From NCBI GenBank assembly GCA_026119935.1, contig JALRMH010000012.1, forward strand, positions 124,001 to 188,000: a DNA stretch of 64,000 bases, read 5' to 3'. Shown here in pieces: positions 34,145 through 46,666 of this stretch. Each line of letters opens with the position of its first letter. Within the stretch, counting starts at the first letter, position 1. Made by a program: the position numbers and the translations under genes. The notes under the pieces were generated by a model. It ran no database searches. It was not told the DNA's origin and saw only the letters and a list, made by a program, of their open reading frames with translations. This DNA is from Endothia cerciana. Taxonomy: Eukaryota > Ascomycota > Sordariomycetes > Diaporthales > Cryphonectriaceae.

Positions 34145-36427
34145 ATGGCGGCCCCATCACGACCCACCCTTCTCGAGCTGCGTACCGACTCGCAAGCATC
34201 CATACCGCGCCCGATGAAGTCGCCGCGGCTGCATGTGGCAGGCGAGGTCCCGCCAGAGCTGTCGCCCCTCGATGCGTTCGCCCTCCAGAGCCGGCTGCTG
34301 GCCAAGCAGCTGGAGGAGAGCGCGAAAGCCGGGAAGAGGATGAGCCGCCTCCCTCCGCTCACGACGGAGAGCCCGCTTATTGTACAAGGCAGATCTGAAT
34401 ACTTTCGGTCCATGTCGCAGGAGTCCGTATCTGAATGCGGAGACATGCAGCAGCACTCGGCTGGGGCTGCGATGAAGCCCGAGGTGGAGGAGTCGCCCAT
34501 CCGACCACAGTCCATGCACCCCCGAATGAGCCAGATACCCCCTACGCCAGACGCTTCGCTTCCGCCTCTACCGACGCCGAACTCCTTTGAACAGATACGA
34601 GGTCGGACCCTGGCTCCCCTCAGCGACAGGAGCAGCTACTTTGGGGCGCGGCGGGAGCATTCGCCTTCGTCACTCAGCAGCGTCAGCATCGATGCTAAGC
34701 TAGCCGAGGATGACGCGCAGTCCGCGCATTCCGTGCAACAGGAGCTTCTTGACACGCCGTCGACGCTTCCAGGCCAAGCTATCACCATCCCGAGCAGGCG
34801 GAGATCCCAGGAGTCTCTCGCGCCACCCGCATCTGCGTTCCCCAAGAGGACATCCAGTGTCATGTCGCAGCCGGTGGAGCATACGGCTGATGATGCCCTG
34901 GGCTCGTCATCCCACTCCTCACAGGGGTCGCGAAAGATGTCTGCGAGCAGCGCAGGCGTCTTCTCACCTCACCAACAACGGTCCCCGTCCATAAGCTCCA
35001 ACATCTCCGAGCTGCCTCGCCCGGCATTCAACTTTTCGAGGCCGATGAGCCGAGCAGGAACCCCAGGGCCAGCAACCCCAGGGTTAGAGGCTCGCTTCGA
35101 ACCGCCAGTGCGGCAGCCTTCTTCAGATAGCCACTCCTCTATCTTTGCCGACGATGTCCACACGCCGATCAGCATGAACAGCGAGGGTTTCCCTGACTTG
35201 ATGGAGGATGCGAGGCCAGGAGCACCGTCTTATATCTACTCTAAGTACTCTCTGCCGCGAGGGAAGATGCTCTCACGACACTCGATAGAGCGAGGCCAGC
35301 CAGGAGCAACACTGCTGTGGGATCATACCCACCCAAGCAACGCCCAGCCAGGTCCTTTTGGTGGTCAGGCACCACCGTCCCCCCCAACACGGCCGTCGAG
35401 TTCCGGAGGACGGCAGACGGAGGAGCCGGGAAGGCCATCTGGTGAAGCAAGCTTGGGTGTACCACGCCCTAGCACACAGCCATCACCTAGCAACAGCCGG
35501 CCGTCAACAAGCGAAGACCGGGCCTCGGAGGACGTGGCAAGGGGTCGGAGTCAAGACAGGCCTGCAACGGCGACTACTAGCGATGCTAGTACTATCAAGG
35601 CCCGATCTCAGCATTCCATGGCGACAACCATGGCCGAGATGTCCGCGGACGAGCATGTCGACAAAGCCGTAGCTCTGCACGAAGATGGCAAGTTCAACGA
35701 GTCAACGTACCACCTGCGCTACGCCGCGAAGCAAGGTCACCCTACAGGCATGTTGCTTTATGCGCTGGCCTGTCGACACGGCTGGGGTATGCGGGCCAAC
35801 CAGGAGGAGGGCGTACGGTGGCTGCGCATGGCCGCCGATTCTGCGGGGACCGAGATAGCGGAAGACGAGGACAAAGCAAAGCAGGGCCAACATGTCGACA
35901 AGCCCGAGCAAAAGAAGCGGAAGGCTCAGTTGGCCTTGAGCATCTACGAGCTGGGCGCGAGCTACATGAACGGATGGGGAATCGAGCAGGACAAGCCGCT
36001 TGCCCTGCGGTGCTATGAGATTGCCGGAGGTGAGTTGGGACCTTCAACGATGAGATCCGGGGCACCTAAGGCTAACAAATCTCCAGGTTGGGGTGATGTG
36101 GACGCGCTTGCCGAGGCCGGATTCTGCTATGCTAAGGGCATTGGCTGTAAGAAGAATCTCAAGAAGTCGGCCAAGCTGTACCGAATGGCCGAGGCTAAGG
36201 GAATGAGCATGGTTGGTCAAAGCTGGTGAGTATTTGCCTGTCCGCTGTCACCCAGAGCTGGTGCTGACGGTTGTGTCTTGCGCAGGATCCACAAGGCGAA
36301 ATACGACGACAGTGACGACGATGACAAGAAGAGCACCAAGAGCTCCAAGTCCGTGCGGTCAAAGTCGCGGTCCCGGCACTTCCTGGGACTGAACAAGACC
36401 CGATCCAACACCACCGCCAGCTCATAA
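34145..36427 (+). CDS. Sel1-repeat protein, Nif1/Dsf2-like
   Basis: Three exons (34145-36029, 36087-36225, 36286-36427) encode about 721 residues. The first intron (57 nt) is in frame and open, but splicing gives the smooth join IAGGWGDVDALAEAG. The first ~490 residues are Ser/Pro-rich and probably disordered, with a short conserved-looking LSPLDAFALQSRLLAKQLEES near 40-60. The C-terminal third carries Sel1-like repeats: DKAVALHEDGKFNESTYHLR, YAAKQGHPTGMLLYALACRHGWG, ALSIYELGASYMNGWGIEQ and AEAGFCYAKGIGCKKNLKKS. The tail is basic and Ser-rich (KSVRSKSRSRHFLGLNK). This layout matches fungal proteins named for the fission yeast mitotic inhibitor Nif1 and yeast Dsf2. A scaffold role in cell-cycle or septation control is inferred from those relatives. 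Confidence 0.8.
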
Positions 36428-38068
36428 CCCACTTTCCTATGTCCACACTCTGATACCTCTTTTCCTTGGGACTCCCAGAACCTCTCACGATGACGACCAC
36501 CACCTCCTCCTCCTCCTCCTCCGCAACCGCCGGGTATAGGAGTTTCTTCTGCATCATTTTCGGTGGACAGCCAGCATTTTTGTTTCCTTTGCCCATGAGC
36601 ATTACGAATTATCTTCTACCGCAGCATTTGCATTTCAGCCAATCTGGCTTACAACCCATTGAAGATACCGCAACGGCATAGCGGGGCCTGCCCGATTCAC
36701 TTCGTCCTCTCTTTCTCGTTTTTGAACTTCACTTCGGACGGCAGGCCAACGTCGAACTGTTCCTGGTGGCCCTGCATTTTTGTCTTCCTCTTTTGGGCCG
36801 AATCCTCTCGAGGGGTGGATATCGAGCTTGTTGGGCATATAAGGAAAATCTCCGGGGGGGGGGGGCTGTTTTGATATCAAAGGGGCGGGATGGCAAGGGA
36901 GAAAGAAATGGGGGACAGCTATATGCTGGACCAAAAGATACTGTACATAATCTTCAGCATCTGTGTGCTTCAGCCCCTTGTCGGCCGGGAGAACACAGCT
37001 TTTACTCCAAAGCTTCGAAAGCGAATTAATTTCTGATCTGCAGCAAGGCTGATCATTTACAACACGGGGACCTACCAATGTGCCAGGCATGGCTGTGCAT
37101 CTTGTCGCCGTAGAGGTCCCAAGGCCGACAAAAAAAGTTCTGTAACCACACGGGGGGTGGTGATGTGCTGGCAGGTGTGCCACTAGCAGGCAGCTCTTGG
37201 GCTCCCATAGCCGGCAAGCTGCAGACGAGATCATAGCAAGGGGAGGTGGGGGGACCCGGTGGGTGCCTTGTATCTGGATTCAATGACTCGTTCTTCTGCA
37301 CGACATACGTGCCGGGGGAAATGATCCACTTCGTACAATGTCCTGATGAAAAATTGTCTGCTGTGATGTCCAACCTGCCAGACCCCGGAGGCATCCAGCA
37401 CCTCTAACCTAACCGTGCTAAGCTGGCAGGCCGCCGTCTTACCATGGGGCATGTGAAAGTGGAGCCGCACCAGAGGAAAACAAACGGGGTGCGGAATCCC
37501 TGACGCATCACGCAAACGTCATACCACGACCAACCAACCGGTCGTCTCTGTTCCAGCAAGCTCCCAGCAGCTCCCAGCAGCTCCCAGCAGCTCAGGGAAG
37601 CTCTATCTCCCTGCCGGGCCCCCCAGGTCTAGGTACCTTCCCCCGTCAGACGTATTGAAATTAAAGCCCCTTCGTCGGTCCTTTGCGAGCTTGGGGTTGG
37701 ATTGTGCCTGCCTACCCACCTACCTGTCTACCCTACCTTTCCTGATACTTCACATCATCGTCGTTTGCTCTCTGTTGTTGATCCTCAATTGTCCGACCCG
37801 GGGCACAGACAGAAACTGAATTCACCTCCATTCACCAGCTGCTAGGCCCCTTGCTTGCTTCCTCAGTCCAAGGGCCTCAAGCACCAACACCAGCACCAGC
37901 ACCAGCACCAGCACCAACACCAGCACCAGCACCAGCACCAGCACCAGCACCGGCGGAGGAGCGGCCCCCTCAACGCTGCGCTAGCTAGCTCCCTCCCTGG
38001 CACCCTTTTCCCTGTTCTGGCATTCTGTGTTCTGCCTGTCCCTCCTCGTTCCCCGTCTCCTCCATTCC
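36428..38068. other. Intergenic, repeats but no gene seen
   Basis: 1.6 kb between the Sel1-repeat gene and the DGAT2 gene. It holds a CTC repeat (about 36506-36523), a G12 tract (36854-36865), four copies of a GCTCCCAGCA-like unit (about 37558-37598) and the hexamer repeat described separately. The end is pyrimidine-rich, as expected of a fungal promoter. Confidence 0.55.
37881..37950. repeat. Hexanucleotide repeat (CACCAG/CACCAA)n
   Basis: About 11-12 copies of CACCAG with a few CACCAA variants, some 120 bp upstream of the chosen DGAT2 start. It would encode His-Gln repeats in one frame, but it lies outside the predicted coding sequence. Confidence 0.9.
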
Positions 38069-40421
38069 ATGCAACCACTCAGCCGGGAGCAGCTCAACCG
38101 CAACCGATACCTCCGCGCGACTTCGTTCGAGGGCAAGTCGGACCTGGGAGACAGCTTCAGGACGGCCGTGGGCGACAGCTATCCCCGGAACAGCAGCCAA
38201 GACCGCCGCCGCCACCGCCTAAGGGACAATATAGACAACATGGTCCCCCCCGCCAGTGACAACGACAGCGCAGGTGAGACACTCTCTTCTTCGCCGGTTA
38301 CGGTCATCGCGGACCTTCCGGCCGAGCCCGAGGCGGACGGATGCTCGAGCTGCAGCAGCCCGCCCACGCACCCGGCCTTCTTCCTCTCGCCCCCGGCGGC
38401 CGCCATGGCGGCGACGTCATCGGCAAGGGACGGAGCGGCAGCAGGTGGAGGTGGAGGCGGAGGCGTGGGCAAGGAGAATGTCTGCCTTAACCCCATGGCA
38501 GCGCCATTCTCGCCCCTGCGCTCCCCGCTCGCCGTGCTGGCGCCGTGGAGGTCGTCGCAGAGGGCAGGGCCCGTCATGCTGAGCAGGTCCACCGACGACG
38601 GCTCGACTGGCGTCCGCACTCACGAGGGTGGTAGCGGTAGGGAGATGGGGAAAGCGGTCCTGGGAGATGTTGACACCAATGTTCTAGCTGTGCTGCCGAG
38701 TCAGAAGATCAGTGGGGATGATCAGGTGGTAAGTTCCGGCCTGATCCTTCTGGGACGGTCGGCTGGCTGGCATGTGGACTCTTGATTAACCTTGTGCGGT
38801 GTGCAGAGCGCCGATGGTGTTCCGAAACTCCCCACGAGCAAGAAGAATAACAAGCGCAAGTCGAAGAAGACACATGGCGTGAGTGGTGGTGATATGAACG
38901 GGCATTCGAATGAACAGATCCCGGCTGAACCGACCTCGTACGCTGAGGCTGTGAAGGAAGACCCGGCGGACGTTGAGAAGAGAGAAGCTGCAGAGGCGGA
39001 GGAGGAGCATCAGAACGACGGGGCGCGATCAGCACCACACGGCCCAGAAAGAGACGGCGGAGATGCTGCAGGCGAAAGCATGCAGGAGAAGGGCTCGAAG
39101 CTCACACCCGCCGGCGACATGACGTTCGCGGAGGCGCTCAAAGAAAACCCCGAGGACGCGTCTGGCGGCTCAAAAGAGAAAGGCCAGTCGAAAGAGAGCG
39201 GCTCCGGTGGGAAGGCCTCGGGCGGGTCCTCCAGCCAGGCTTCTACTTCCGTTGACTACCCCGACTTCCAACCAGACGCAGACGATGGAGAGGTCGTGGA
39301 GCGGCAGAGAGACAAGGAGAAGGCGCCTGTGGTCGTTGGCACACGGTGGGCGCCGCTCAAGGTGCCTTTCAAGCGACGGCTGCAAACCGCAGCCGTCTTG
39401 ATGCACAGCTTGTGTATTGGCTTGTCATTGTCTGTCTTCTTCGGCTTGTGTGCGAATCCTTTCTTGTGGCCCATCAGTAAGTTACCGGGAGATCGTGACG
39501 ACTTTGCTGTCGCTCCCGTTTCATGCTGACTGTTACAATGTAGTCATCATCTATCTAGTTGCAATGTTGTTCGCGACCGATGCCACTGACGGCAGGCTGA
39601 GAAAGCGTAAGGAATGGGTTCGCAGGCTTCCCATCTGGACCTACTTTGCCGAATACTTTCCTGCGAAGCTGCACAAGACCCATGACCTGCAGCCAACACG
39701 CAAGTATATCCTCGGCTACCACCCTCATGGTATCATCTCGCACGGGGCCTGGGCGGCGTTCGCGACGGACGCCCTGGGTTTCTCCGAAAAGTTTCCTGGC
39801 ATCACCAACAGCCTGTGCACGCTGGACTCCAACTTCAACCTGCCCTTGTACCGCGAGTACGTCCTCTCCATGGGCCTGTCGTCTGTCAGCAAGGAGTCTA
39901 TCAAGAACCTCCTCACCCGGGGCGGACCCAACAATGAGGGCATGGGCCGTGCCGTCACGATCGTCGTCGGCGGGGCGCGCGAGTCCCTCGAGGCCCAGCC
40001 AAACACAATGCGACTCATCATCAAAGAGCGCAAGGGCTTCATCAAGATCGCTCTGCAGACCGGCGCGGACCTGGTCCCGGTGCTCGCCTTCGGCGAGAAC
40101 GATCTCTACGACCAACTGGACCCACACAAACACCCCTGGCTCCACGGACTGCAGCGCCACTTCCTCAAGGTCTGGAAGTTTACCGTGCCCCTCCTACACG
40201 GCCGCGGCATCTTCAACTACGACGTCGGCCTGATGCCCTACCGGCGGCCCATGAACATCGTCGTCGGCAAGCCCATCCCCGTGATGCAGCAAGCCAACCC
40301 GGAGAACAGCGAGGTCAACCGCCTGCACGACCTGTACACCGAGGAGCTCCAGAAGATATGGGAGCGCTACAAGGACGAGTTCGCGAGCCATCGCAAGGAG
40401 GAGATGCAGTTCCTGGACTAG
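38069..40421 (+). CDS. dga1: Diacylglycerol O-acyltransferase type 2 with long N-terminal extension
   Basis: Three exons (38069-38728, 38807-39476, 39544-40421) encode up to 735 residues. An internal start at 38240 would give 678. The last ~370 residues are the DGAT2 domain: KVPFKRRLQTAAVLMHSLCIG leading to two close membrane segments, the catalytic ILGYHPHGIISHGAW (HPHG), LCTLDSNFNLPLYREYVLSMG, VVGGARESLEA and VPVLAFGENDLYDQ. It makes triacylglycerol from diacylglycerol and acyl-CoA at the ER and lipid droplet. The N-terminal ~360 residues are disordered, Ser/Gly/Glu-rich and highly charged, with a duplicated motif (SYAEAVKEDP and TFAEALKENP). Typical fungal DGAT2 proteins are shorter, so the start is uncertain, but the open frame and splice sites support the extension. 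Confidence 0.88.
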
Positions 40422-40994
40422 GTCGCCAAGGACTCACTCCTCGCCGTGGAGGCGAGCCTGGGGGCCGTGTTCGACCCGCCACGCGTGCACGTGGCCAGGT
40501 TGGACGCTATGAGTCCGCCGCCGGTCCATCCCGAGCGTGGCCTTGACGGCGCGCATGAGAGGGATGAGGGGGGCGGCTGGGTCGAGTCGTTCAGTCTGAG
40601 GTGTCTGAGGAGGAAGCTGGAAAGTCTAGGGGATCGGAAGGGGAAGGGCCTGGCAGAGTAAAGTAGGCCGAAGTGAGCAGAGGCCCGAGCTCATGTACCG
40701 GTCGCTTCATCCACCTGGTGGGTAGCGACGGCTAGCTAGCTGTATTACTACTATCCCCCCCTCCCCCCCCCCCGGGGATGGGTGGAAAACTGATTTTTGG
40801 GGAGGCGTTGTGTGCGCATGGTTATCGGGAGAGGGGACTGACTTTCGAAAATAGACTGGCAGATTTCAGGTCAGGCGTCCGTTGCAGCCGCTGAGCATCA
40901 GATACCGGACTCGTCGGGGTTTGTTTAAGATACCAGGAAGACATGCTATGCAACGCTACTAAGGAAACATCACCCTGTGTGCCTGCGCGTCAGA
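40422..40994. other. Convergent 3' intergenic region
   Basis: 573 bp between the DGAT2 stop and the end of the trehalase pseudogene, including C-rich tracts at about 40755-40773. No gene was seen. Confidence 0.6.
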
Positions 40995-43018
40995 CTAAGC
41001 AGTCCCTCCAGCAGCCTCTGCAACCCAGGACGCGTCCCACCGGTCCAGCGTCATCGCGCTCTTCCTTCTCGCCTCATCCCCCGGCGGCCTGTCCGGTCTG
41101 GCCAGGGTGAAGTCCGCTCCCGCACACGGCGGCGTCCGCAGCCGGGCGCGAAAGGTGTCGGCGACCCAGATCAGGACGCCGTTGGACCAGCCAAAGCCGA
41201 TCACGACCTCGTACTCGCCGCCGCCGCCGGCACTGCACAGGGAGTCGTCGCTGTACTTCTCAAACACGAGCCCGCCGAGCTCGGCTGCCCTGTCGAGCCC
41301 GGGCAGCTTGGGGGACGATCCGGATTCGCCGCCCGTCGCCCGCCTGGCCAGGAGGGGGAGGGCAGTAATTATTATTGGTTGACGGGACCAACAAACCGCG
41401 TTGGGGCTAGTAGAGTATGTATGCCTTGGGGGGAGGACTCGGGATCCCTCAACCAGGTGCAGTAGGCGGAGTCGAGATACCTCTGCCCCAGCTTCAAGGC
41501 CAGGTCCTGCGTCCACTTCCAGTCCGGATCCTCCGCACCGTTTGTCGCAGGTGCCTTCAGTAACGCCTCTGTCAGCATTTGTATGTGCGGCGGCCACACG
41601 TTCGGCTGGTCCTACTGCTGAAGTGTCCGGTAGTCCGTGGGGGCTATGCCGCCGTCCCGCGCGTCCAGGTACCGCGACACCCGCTCGAACGCCCTCCGCA
41701 CCGCCCCGGGATCGTTCTTGATCTCGTCGCGGGCAGCACCCGTCAGGAAAGGCATGAGCTGCGCAGCGTTGAAGGTGAGCTGCGCGTCCGCGGAAGGCGC
41801 GGGGCCCGTCTCGATCGGCAGCGCGGCGGCGTCGCGAGCAGTGAAGGTCTCCTGGGACCCGGGGGTCAGGTTGTGGTCGAAGTAGCTTCCGAACGTCCCA
41901 TTCCACATCACCGCGTACATAGCCTCACTGCGCCTCTGTGCTATCCTGTCCCACACCACGGCGGCTGCGGTCTTGTTCGACATCCTCAGGAAGGAGCCAA
42001 TGGTGACCTCGTTCCAGTACAGGAGCGAGTCCAGGTCGACGGGGACCGGGTTCACCACGTTGAGTGAGCTGAGCGGGAAAGAGGCGCCCTCGGCTGCTGC
42101 TCGTGGGTTGCCCAGGAGGCGCGAGCTGAAGTCCCATCCGGACTCGGCGCCGGAAGCGAGGTTCCGCTATTGAAAGTCCTTCTCATCCTAAGAATAGCCT
42201 CGGCGCCGGAAATGCTGTACCATCGGGTGCAAAGAATGTGGTACTGTTGATCTGCCGCCATTGGGCACGAAGCCATAGCGCTCGACGTTATCAAAGAAGT
42301 TCTTGATCTGGTTTCTGGAAGTCCCGGTGAAGTTGCCGCCTGTCCTCAAGAGCCCTTGCAGAATCCAATAGGAGTCCCAGCAGTACGGCTCCCTGAATCT
42401 GCCTCCGGCGATGACGAACGGTCGTTTGATGGGGATGGAGCTGCCCTGGCACCCGTCGCAGATGGCTGACTCGTTGAAGGCCCGCGTCAGGTTGGCCCAC
42501 TTGCCCACGATCTTGTTGGACAAATTCCTCGTGACGGGGGTTGTTCATGGACCTGATGGATGTCGCGTCCGTGGTGAGGTTCGAATCTGCCAGTTCCACC
42601 AGCTCCGACCCGGCTGGGGGCAAAACATCTCGAGAGGAAGCCCCCGGAGCTGCGTGTCGTTCTGGAGTGGCTTATCCAACAAGTCGTAGGCCTTTTGAAC
42701 TTCTTCCAGCGACGCCCTCGTGGGCCTGTCTTTCGCTGCGGGCCAGCATCTCTCCCCCGTGCGTGAAACCCCTCGCCCTCGAGCAACTTGCATGTCAACA
42801 AACGTCCTGGAGTCGTCAAATACTCGTGGCTGGGCCATCTGAAAGTCCTGTAGGATCGACCCATAGAAAAACAGCCGTGAGGCGCAGGGTGCTGAATCAT
42901 TGCCGACGTGATATATCCCATCGATACCATCGGATAATGAAGAGGCGGCAAGGGCTGTCGTCAGGTTATTTATATCTAAGATGACCATTCCGAGCTCAGT
43001 GGTGTCTGGTGATACCAT
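40995..43018 (-). pseudogene. GH37 trehalase pseudogene
   Basis: Recognisable acid trehalase remains run 5' to 3' from 43018: DGIYHVGNDSAPCAS and MAQPRVFDDSRTFVDM, then signature 1 as GGRFREPYCWDSYWILQGL. Then come SGAESGWDFSSR (catalytic Asp kept), signature 2 as QQ-stop-DQPNVWPP, and VFEKYSDD with GGGGEYEVVIGFGWSNGVL (catalytic Glu kept). Breaks are: a TAG at 41612-41614 replacing the signature 2 Trp; single-base shifts near 42641, 42630, 42617 and 42537; and loss of roughly 70 codons between FVPNGGR and SGAESGW, which removes the PRPES-type motif. One intron (41453-41345) still splices correctly to give CTWRATGGES. The N-terminus lacks a clear signal peptide. An intact family member would hydrolyse trehalose outside the cell or in the vacuole. 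Confidence 0.88.
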
Positions 43019-43687
43019 GTCTCGCCGCCTTTATGTCAGTAGAGCACATCTGGCTCGAGGCTCTGGTGGCTCTTGTGAGGGCCGCAGGGTCAAACAAGCG
43101 AGCGGCCTCGGTCCATGAAGACGAGCTGCTGCGGTCTAGGCTGCCAAACCGACAGGCACAATGCCATAACCGATGCCGTAATAGAAAAGACTAGATCTTG
43201 CCGAGAAACAAGACGGCTTGAGGGTTTAGGTTACCATGGGACGTGATGATGCGATAAGGAGGTCATGCCATGGGCGGTGTCACGGCCGAGAAGAGTCGCT
43301 GGGCCAACAAAGATATTTTGGCGCCAGGCAGGACTTCATTGGGAGTGGTGTAGGTGGTGTTATGTACAAGGAGCGACGGAGGCTCGGCAGTGTCGATGGC
43401 CTCCTCGTTGCCTCCACCAAGATATAGTCGCCGTCCTGAGCAATTGCAGACCCTGTCCGGTTCGAGGCGGGGAACGACTCCCCTCAGTCGTCAGCATGGT
43501 CTCCTGAAGGCGGATGCTGAGGACTAAGGCGCCTGGTGGACGTCGAGCCTTCCGTTGACTATGCGTCGTGGACGGTAGGACCTCAAAAGGCCAACTGCAG
43601 CAGAAGTTGCTCTAACCGGTGGTCGAGGCTTTGCCGTCTAGAATCTATATTGGCTTGTTCTACGTCCTATTTGTATAGTGCCTTTGG
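43019..43687. other. Intergenic, no gene seen
   Basis: 669 bp between the pseudogene's 5' end and the threonine aldolase stop. It may include the old trehalase promoter and lost signal peptide exon. No coding region was recognised. Confidence 0.55.
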
Positions 43688-44932
43688 TCAGTTGCCATTT
43701 TCCGCCGCGTTCTTGCCCTTCTCCTCGAAGATCGTCTTGAAGATCTTCTCCAGCCTCGGTATCACCACCTCGCGATTCTGATAGATCTGATAGTGACACA
43801 CGATCCTCCCGCCCCCGAGCCGCAGGCCCTGCTCCCGCCCCAGCTCCGCGATCCGGGCACCAGTACACCCAGCATCCTTCAGGTCGATCCAGACCATGTT
43901 CGTGTGCACGGGATGGACCAGCTTCCCCCCAAGTTCCGTCCACATCTTCTGGACCGCCTGCGCTGTCTCATGACTCCTCTTCAGCAGGCCCCCCTCGCCG
44001 TTCGGCCCCTTGCCGAACGTCTCGTCGACAGCGACACGAGCCGCTGCCGCCACCACCCCGGACTGCCGCAGCCCACCGCCGATGGACTTGCGCACCCACC
44101 TGGAGCGCTTGATCACGTCCTTCGGGCCGACCAGGATGCTCCCGATGGGCGCGCCCAGGCCCTTGGAGAAGCACAGGCTCAGCGTGTCAAAGCACGCCGC
44201 GAACTCCTGCATGCTTCCCGCGCCCGAGGCGGCGGCCTCCCAGAGCCGCGCGCCATCGCAGTGCATCAGCACGCCGTGCTCCCGCGCCCAGGAGGAGATG
44301 CGCTGCACCTCGGACAGGGGCATCAGCATCCCGTTGAGCGTGTTCTCGAGGGAGATCACGCGCGTGGGGCAGTAGTGCACGTTGTCGACGATGTGGGCGT
44401 GCTCCTGGACGTCCTCCAGCGTGAGGTGGATGCCGTTCGAAGGGCGGACGCACTCGAGCTGTGCGCCGGAGAGAGATGCGACTCTGGCGTGTGCGTTGGT
44501 CAGTCTGCTGCCGTGTTGGTGTCACCTGAGATCGACTCACCCCCCGGCCTCATATGCCACGATGTGAGAGCGGTAGTCACACAACACGCCGTGAGGCGGC
44601 TGGGCCAGGAGAGCTCGCAGGGCAACCTGGTTGCCCATGGTGCCCGAGAGCACGAGGAGGCCTGCCTCCTTGCCGGTCAGCGCGGCGCAGTGGGCCTCGA
44701 GCTCGATGGTGGTCTGGTCCTCCTCGAACACATCGTCCAGGAGAGTAGTGTTGGCGATGGCGGCCAGCATAGACTGCGTCGGCGTCGTCTGGGTATCACC
44801 TGGGTATAAAACATCAGCGTCCCTGCCCGATAGTCTTGGTCGCCGGGGGACGGTCGGTGACAACTCACTTCTCAGGTCGAAGCCAGCGGCTCCCTGGTAA
44901 CCGACCCACGCGTTCTCCTTTGCGGCTGGCAT
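43688..44932 (-). CDS. gly1: Low-specificity L-threonine aldolase
   Basis: Three exons (44932-44869, 44799-44541, 44483-43688) encode about 372 residues. Splicing restores FDLRSDTQTTPTQSML, the classical family start, and YEAGGVASLSGAQ. Other markers are GTMGNQVALRALL, SLENTLNG, the substrate/PLP block HCDGARLWEAA, and the PLP lysine in LCFSKGLGAPIGSILVG. The enzyme cleaves L-threonine and L-allo-threonine to glycine and acetaldehyde using PLP, in the cytosol. Length and motifs are normal, and no breaks are seen, in contrast to the decayed genes on either side. Confidence 0.93.
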
Positions 44933-46666
44933 GTTGGCAGTACGGGCTTCGGCGGATGAGGTTGCAGACAAGGAACGGCGAGATCGCGAGGGAATAGGCC
45001 AATATATCTTGGGAGAGAAGGCATGATGCCAAATCTTTGTGATGCCGCCCTGCAGATAGCGTGCCGTTGTCGGACCAGGCATCGGCATGCCGCGGGATAA
45101 AACAATCATGACAAACACTCCTCCAAATACCGGCCTTTTGCAGGCCTGCAATGTCACCCCCGGTCCTACTCAAACATAACTATTTTTCCAATTCCGGGAG
45201 GTCTTAGGTCAAGGGCGCAAGTAACAGTGAGTGTGTACCAACATAACAGCCCGAGGGTTAGGGCACGCCGAGTAGTAAGCCAACCCTGACCGACAGCCTC
45301 GCAGCAGGGCCAAGGAAGGACCCCGTCCACCCAGATCTTGAAAATGCTCACGACGAGACGAGGCACCACCGCGGAGCCAGACTGCGTCGCTCAAAGGACG
45401 GATGAGCGTGGTAGGGCCCGAGATGGGTTTGCACTTCCAACCTACATCGATCTCAACGGGGCATCGACGTGACGAGACTGCTTGCCCGGGTCATCTGCAG
45501 CGGGACAAGTCGCGCCTCTCTCACCCTTGGCACCCACTGTTCAACCCCTTCACCACAACGCCCTTGTGACGCCAGCCATCCAGTCAAGCCTCCTGATGGG
45601 TAATATCGGCTTTCAACAGCGTGTACGGCCCCAGCTCTCTTATCGTATGTCCAGCCAGTCTCGCGGACCAGCTCACAGCGTGAGGCCCGGGGACACGACC
45701 GGGCCGGGTGGCCGGAAGCCCGCGTCCATCTTCACACATATTTGGCCGTACGCGCAGCGTGCTTATCGAAGGGTGCCTGTTCACTGCCCCCATATGCGAG
45801 GGTGAGGTGCTGTTGTATGAGGATACGATGTCGGAGCAGGCATCTCGTGGTCTCCATCCCCAGCGGCGACGTCACAGTGGTCACCGAGCTTGGATCCCCA
45901 CCGAACAACCGGGCATCCGTGGCCGGGCAGAAAACTGTGGAACCAACATTGGGCGTCTCTGTAATACCATCTCGTCAGTGACGTGACACCTGTGGCGTGG
46001 CACTCTTTGGAGGCTGGGACTGAGACCAAGGGGAAGGCCCACGTGTGCTTCTCACTCGCTCGTCTTCCAGATGGCAGTCGCAGCGGGACGTATCACACCC
46101 TGGAGTGTTGAGGTTGTGGGAAAGACTCAGTGTCCTACCCACGCCCTACAAAGGAGAGAGGGCCACCGAGGGGTTTTGGATGCCAATGAGTCCCCAATTC
46201 TAGGATGGGGATCCTGCCCCTAGAATGAGACCACACTGTCAAGGTTGGCTCATCCAGTCGACACCTCCTCGGGCCACCATTTCACCGTTGTTCTGCTGGT
46301 TACCCAGATGAGGAAGCCACTCGAATCTCGTTCTCACCTTTCTCGGTCACTTAAAGCTCCTTCTTGCTGCATCTCGGTGCTCACTCTTCTCAGAACCATC
46401 TCGCTTCCCTCGTCGTCGTGAGAGACGCGTTTTGTAGCTTGTGGCGATGCCCATGACTTCTTTGCCATGCACCACATTTCCAACCTGTCTGTTTGCTACT
46501 TCAAAACTGCAAACCCTTGCCCGGTGTCACGAATGCAATGAGGCAGTCGTTACACCACCTCGGGGGGTCTCTCTCTGCACGCGATTCAACAACCCAAACC
46601 CATGCTTCCGCGACTCGAGACTCCGAAAGAGCTTCATGTCAGACGGACTACTGACTTCCCAGGACC
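44933..46666. other. Divergent intergenic region, no gene seen
   Basis: 1.7 kb between the threonine aldolase start and the glycosyltransferase remnant. Open frames of 60-100 codons occur but show no domain features. It presumably holds the aldolase promoter. Confidence 0.55.

Noticed and set aside
37855..38259. His-Gln repeat protein on the plus strand
   Set aside because: It arises from the CACCAG repeat and runs into the DGAT2 first exon in a different frame.
43793..44809. 338-codon plus-strand frame
   Set aside because: It is antisense to threonine aldolase; the minus strand has the real motifs and introns.
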